A DNA stretch of 35,833 nucleotides. It comes from Bacteroidales bacterium. Lineage in GTDB: Bacteria; Bacteroidota; Bacteroidia; Bacteroidales; G3-4614. The stretch lies in assembly GCA_017935575.1 (NCBI GenBank), contig JAGBHI010000026.1, forward strand, positions 1 to 35,833, read 5' to 3'. The notes below the pieces were generated by a model. It did not search any database. It saw only the letters and a program-made list of their open reading frames with translations, and had not been told where the DNA came from. Of the stretch, positions 34,433 through 35,833 are shown piece after piece. Made by a program: the position numbers and the translations under genes. Numbering within the stretch: position 1 is the first letter of the stretch; each line of letters starts with the position of its first letter.

Positions 34433-35833
34433 ATGAAACTTATGAATAAATCAATTTCTATATTCGCAACTCTGTTTGTGGCGTTGTTCCTCTTCTCTTG
34501 TGGCGAAAAGCAAACATTGAAGATGTGGCAGATTGTCGATGATTCGCAAGACGTTACAAACTCAGGACAAGGAACAGTTGACCTAACTGTCTTAAAAGGA
34601 GAGTTGCAAAGTGCTTTGAGTGACTCAAAAAGCAGTGTAGTTGCAACAAGTACACACGGCTACCAATATAGTAACGCTAACTCTGTTGATGTATTTGCAG
34701 GATATATGACAGTAAGCCGTTCAGACTTCCAATACGGACCTGCACTAAACAACACATACCAATGGCCAAATGGTTACTATGGTAGTGCAATGTCAATGGG
34801 ACCTACAGGTGCATTGTATAATACATATACATATGCAGAGAGCCTTCATGTACCCGAATATAAAGCAATTGCACAGATTGTATATGGTATAACAGCATTA
34901 CGTGCAGTAAACAATACAGGTTGTGTTCCTTATGAAGATAACCGTAATTTGAAAGTATCACGTCCTCTAAAATATTCATCTCAAGAGGAGACATACAATT
35001 TGATTCTTGCTGATTTGAACGAGGCTATTAAAACCCTTAAAGAGAGACAACCCGATAAGGAGGCTTTGATGCCTATTGAGGGAGAGGCATACGATAAGGG
35101 TGATGCAACTTTGGCATACTCTGAGTACAATTGGCAAAAATGGGTAAAATTGGCAAATACAGTTAAATTGCGTATAGCATTGTATTTAAGCAAACCCAAC
35201 CCCACTTTGGCTCAAGAAATAGCAACAGAGGTATCAGCCGATGAAATTGGATTGTTGGAAGATGATTTTGGTCCTGCATGGAAGCAAGGAAACACACAAC
35301 ACCCAATTTATCAAATATCAGCGTCAAAAGACGGAGGTTGGGCAGATAGCCGTATGAGTGCTTCAATTGAGAATATCCTAAAACGTACAGGTTCACCTTT
35401 GATAGCAAAATTCTTTACAAAGAATATTGATAAGATATCAGGAATTGGAACAGGTGCTGACAAAGGAAAAGGTGCTAAGAAAGAAGCAGATTACTACGGA
35501 ATTCGTCAAGGAACAAACGTAGGTATCAAAACTACAGGACAAGGATATTACAACTTCTCAGAGGTATCAGTAGCATTCAAATATGTGCGTTTGGTATGGG
35601 TATGCAAAGAGGAGGTAATCTTTATGAAAGCTGAAGCAGCATTGCGTTGGGGCTTATTTGGAGATCCTAAAGCATTGTACGAAGAGGGTGTTCGCTCAGC
35701 ATTGGCAAAATATGAGTTGGCAGGAGAAGCAGACAAATATTTGGCACAAACTGCAGTAGTACAAAAGAAAGTAGCAGGAAAGGTTTATGATATTGATTAT
35801 ATTGACCCCTACAATAACAAAAACTCACTTCCC
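34433..35833 (+). CDS. SusD/RagB-like surface lipoprotein (runs off the window end)
   Basis: 467 residues are visible with no stop before the window end, so the gene is cut by the boundary and is not necessarily broken. The signal peptide ends FVALFLFSC with lipidated C23; a second ATG at 34442 is an equally good start. SusD-like landmarks: TGCVPYEDN near 163-171 (the YGxIPY-type loop), YSSQEETYNLILADLNEAI near 180-198, WQKWVKLANTVKLRIALYL near 230-248, and FMKAEAALRWGLFGDPKALY near 398-417, a TPR-like helix pair. The pattern fits the SusD-like_2 nutrient-binding lipoprotein group rather than classical starch SusD. It would act as the lid of the SusC transporter at the cell surface. The substrate is unknown. 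Confidence 0.92.
   Translation, partial: MKLMNKSISIFATLFVALFLFSCGEKQTLKMWQIVDDSQDVTNSGQGTVDLTVLKGELQSALSDSKSSVVATSTHGYQYSNANSVDVFAGYMTVSRSDFQYGPALNNTYQWPNGYYGSAMSMGPTGALYNTYTYAESLHVPEYKAIAQIVYGITALRAVNNTGCVPYEDNRNLKVSRPLKYSSQEETYNLILADLNEAIKTLKERQPDKEALMPIEGEAYDKGDATLAYSEYNWQKWVKLANTVKLRIALYLSKPNPTLAQEIATEVSADEIGLLEDDFGPAWKQGNTQHPIYQISASKDGGWADSRMSASIENILKRTGSPLIAKFFTKNIDKISGIGTGADKGKGAKKEADYYGIRQGTNVGIKTTGQGYYNFSEVSVAFKYVRLVWVCKEEVIFMKAEAALRWGLFGDPKALYEEGVRSALAKYELAGEADKYLAQTAVVQKKVAGKVYDIDYIDPYNNKNSLP

Noticed and set aside
1..35833. CRISPR array, tRNA or rRNA genes
   Set aside because: No regularly spaced direct repeats with spacers and no tRNA or rRNA sequence were recognised on either strand by eye.

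Overview
The window looks like chromosomal DNA of an anaerobic member of the order Bacteroidales. Evidence: AT-rich sequence; a SusC/SusD pair; lipoproteins and outer-membrane barrels typical of Bacteroidetes; a DUF4876-type lipoprotein; rubrerythrin, a marker of anaerobes; and several promoters that match the Bacteroides -7 element TAnnTTTG rather than a sigma-70 -10 box. The family or genus cannot be fixed from the sequence alone.

Layout. Positions 1-134 are the 3' end of an IS3-family insertion sequence. Next come rubrerythrin (minus), a small outer-membrane barrel protein (plus) and an M16 zinc peptidase (minus). From about 2987 to 13436 there is a five-gene plus-strand block: a TonB-dependent transporter, a DUF4876-type lipoprotein, a DUF6850-like outer-membrane barrel and two tandem paralogous caspase-fold (family C25, gingipain-like) cysteine peptidases with HEAT-like C-termini. 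This block is the least ordinary part of the window and the best candidate for an undescribed system: outer-membrane uptake or sensing coupled to exported C25 peptidases that lack the usual prodomain and type IX secretion tail.

Positions 13515-30709 are mostly housekeeping: rmuC, a MalY/PatB-type C-S lyase, an OmpH/Skp-like lipoprotein with a small membrane protein, a pepD-type dipeptidase with a SufT-like DUF59 protein, lpxH, a CPA1 cation/proton antiporter with a coiled-coil membrane protein, a PASTA protein with an RluD-like pseudouridine synthase, ddl, a PlsB-like acyltransferase, an operon-like run LptF/G permease - ribBA - tsaC-type gene, and a START-like protein. Several serve the envelope (LpxH, Ddl, LptF/G, acyltransferase, PASTA, OmpH-like).

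The right end holds a SusC-family transporter with a leader of roughly 220 nt, followed by a SusD-like lipoprotein that runs off the window. No tRNA, rRNA or CRISPR array was seen.
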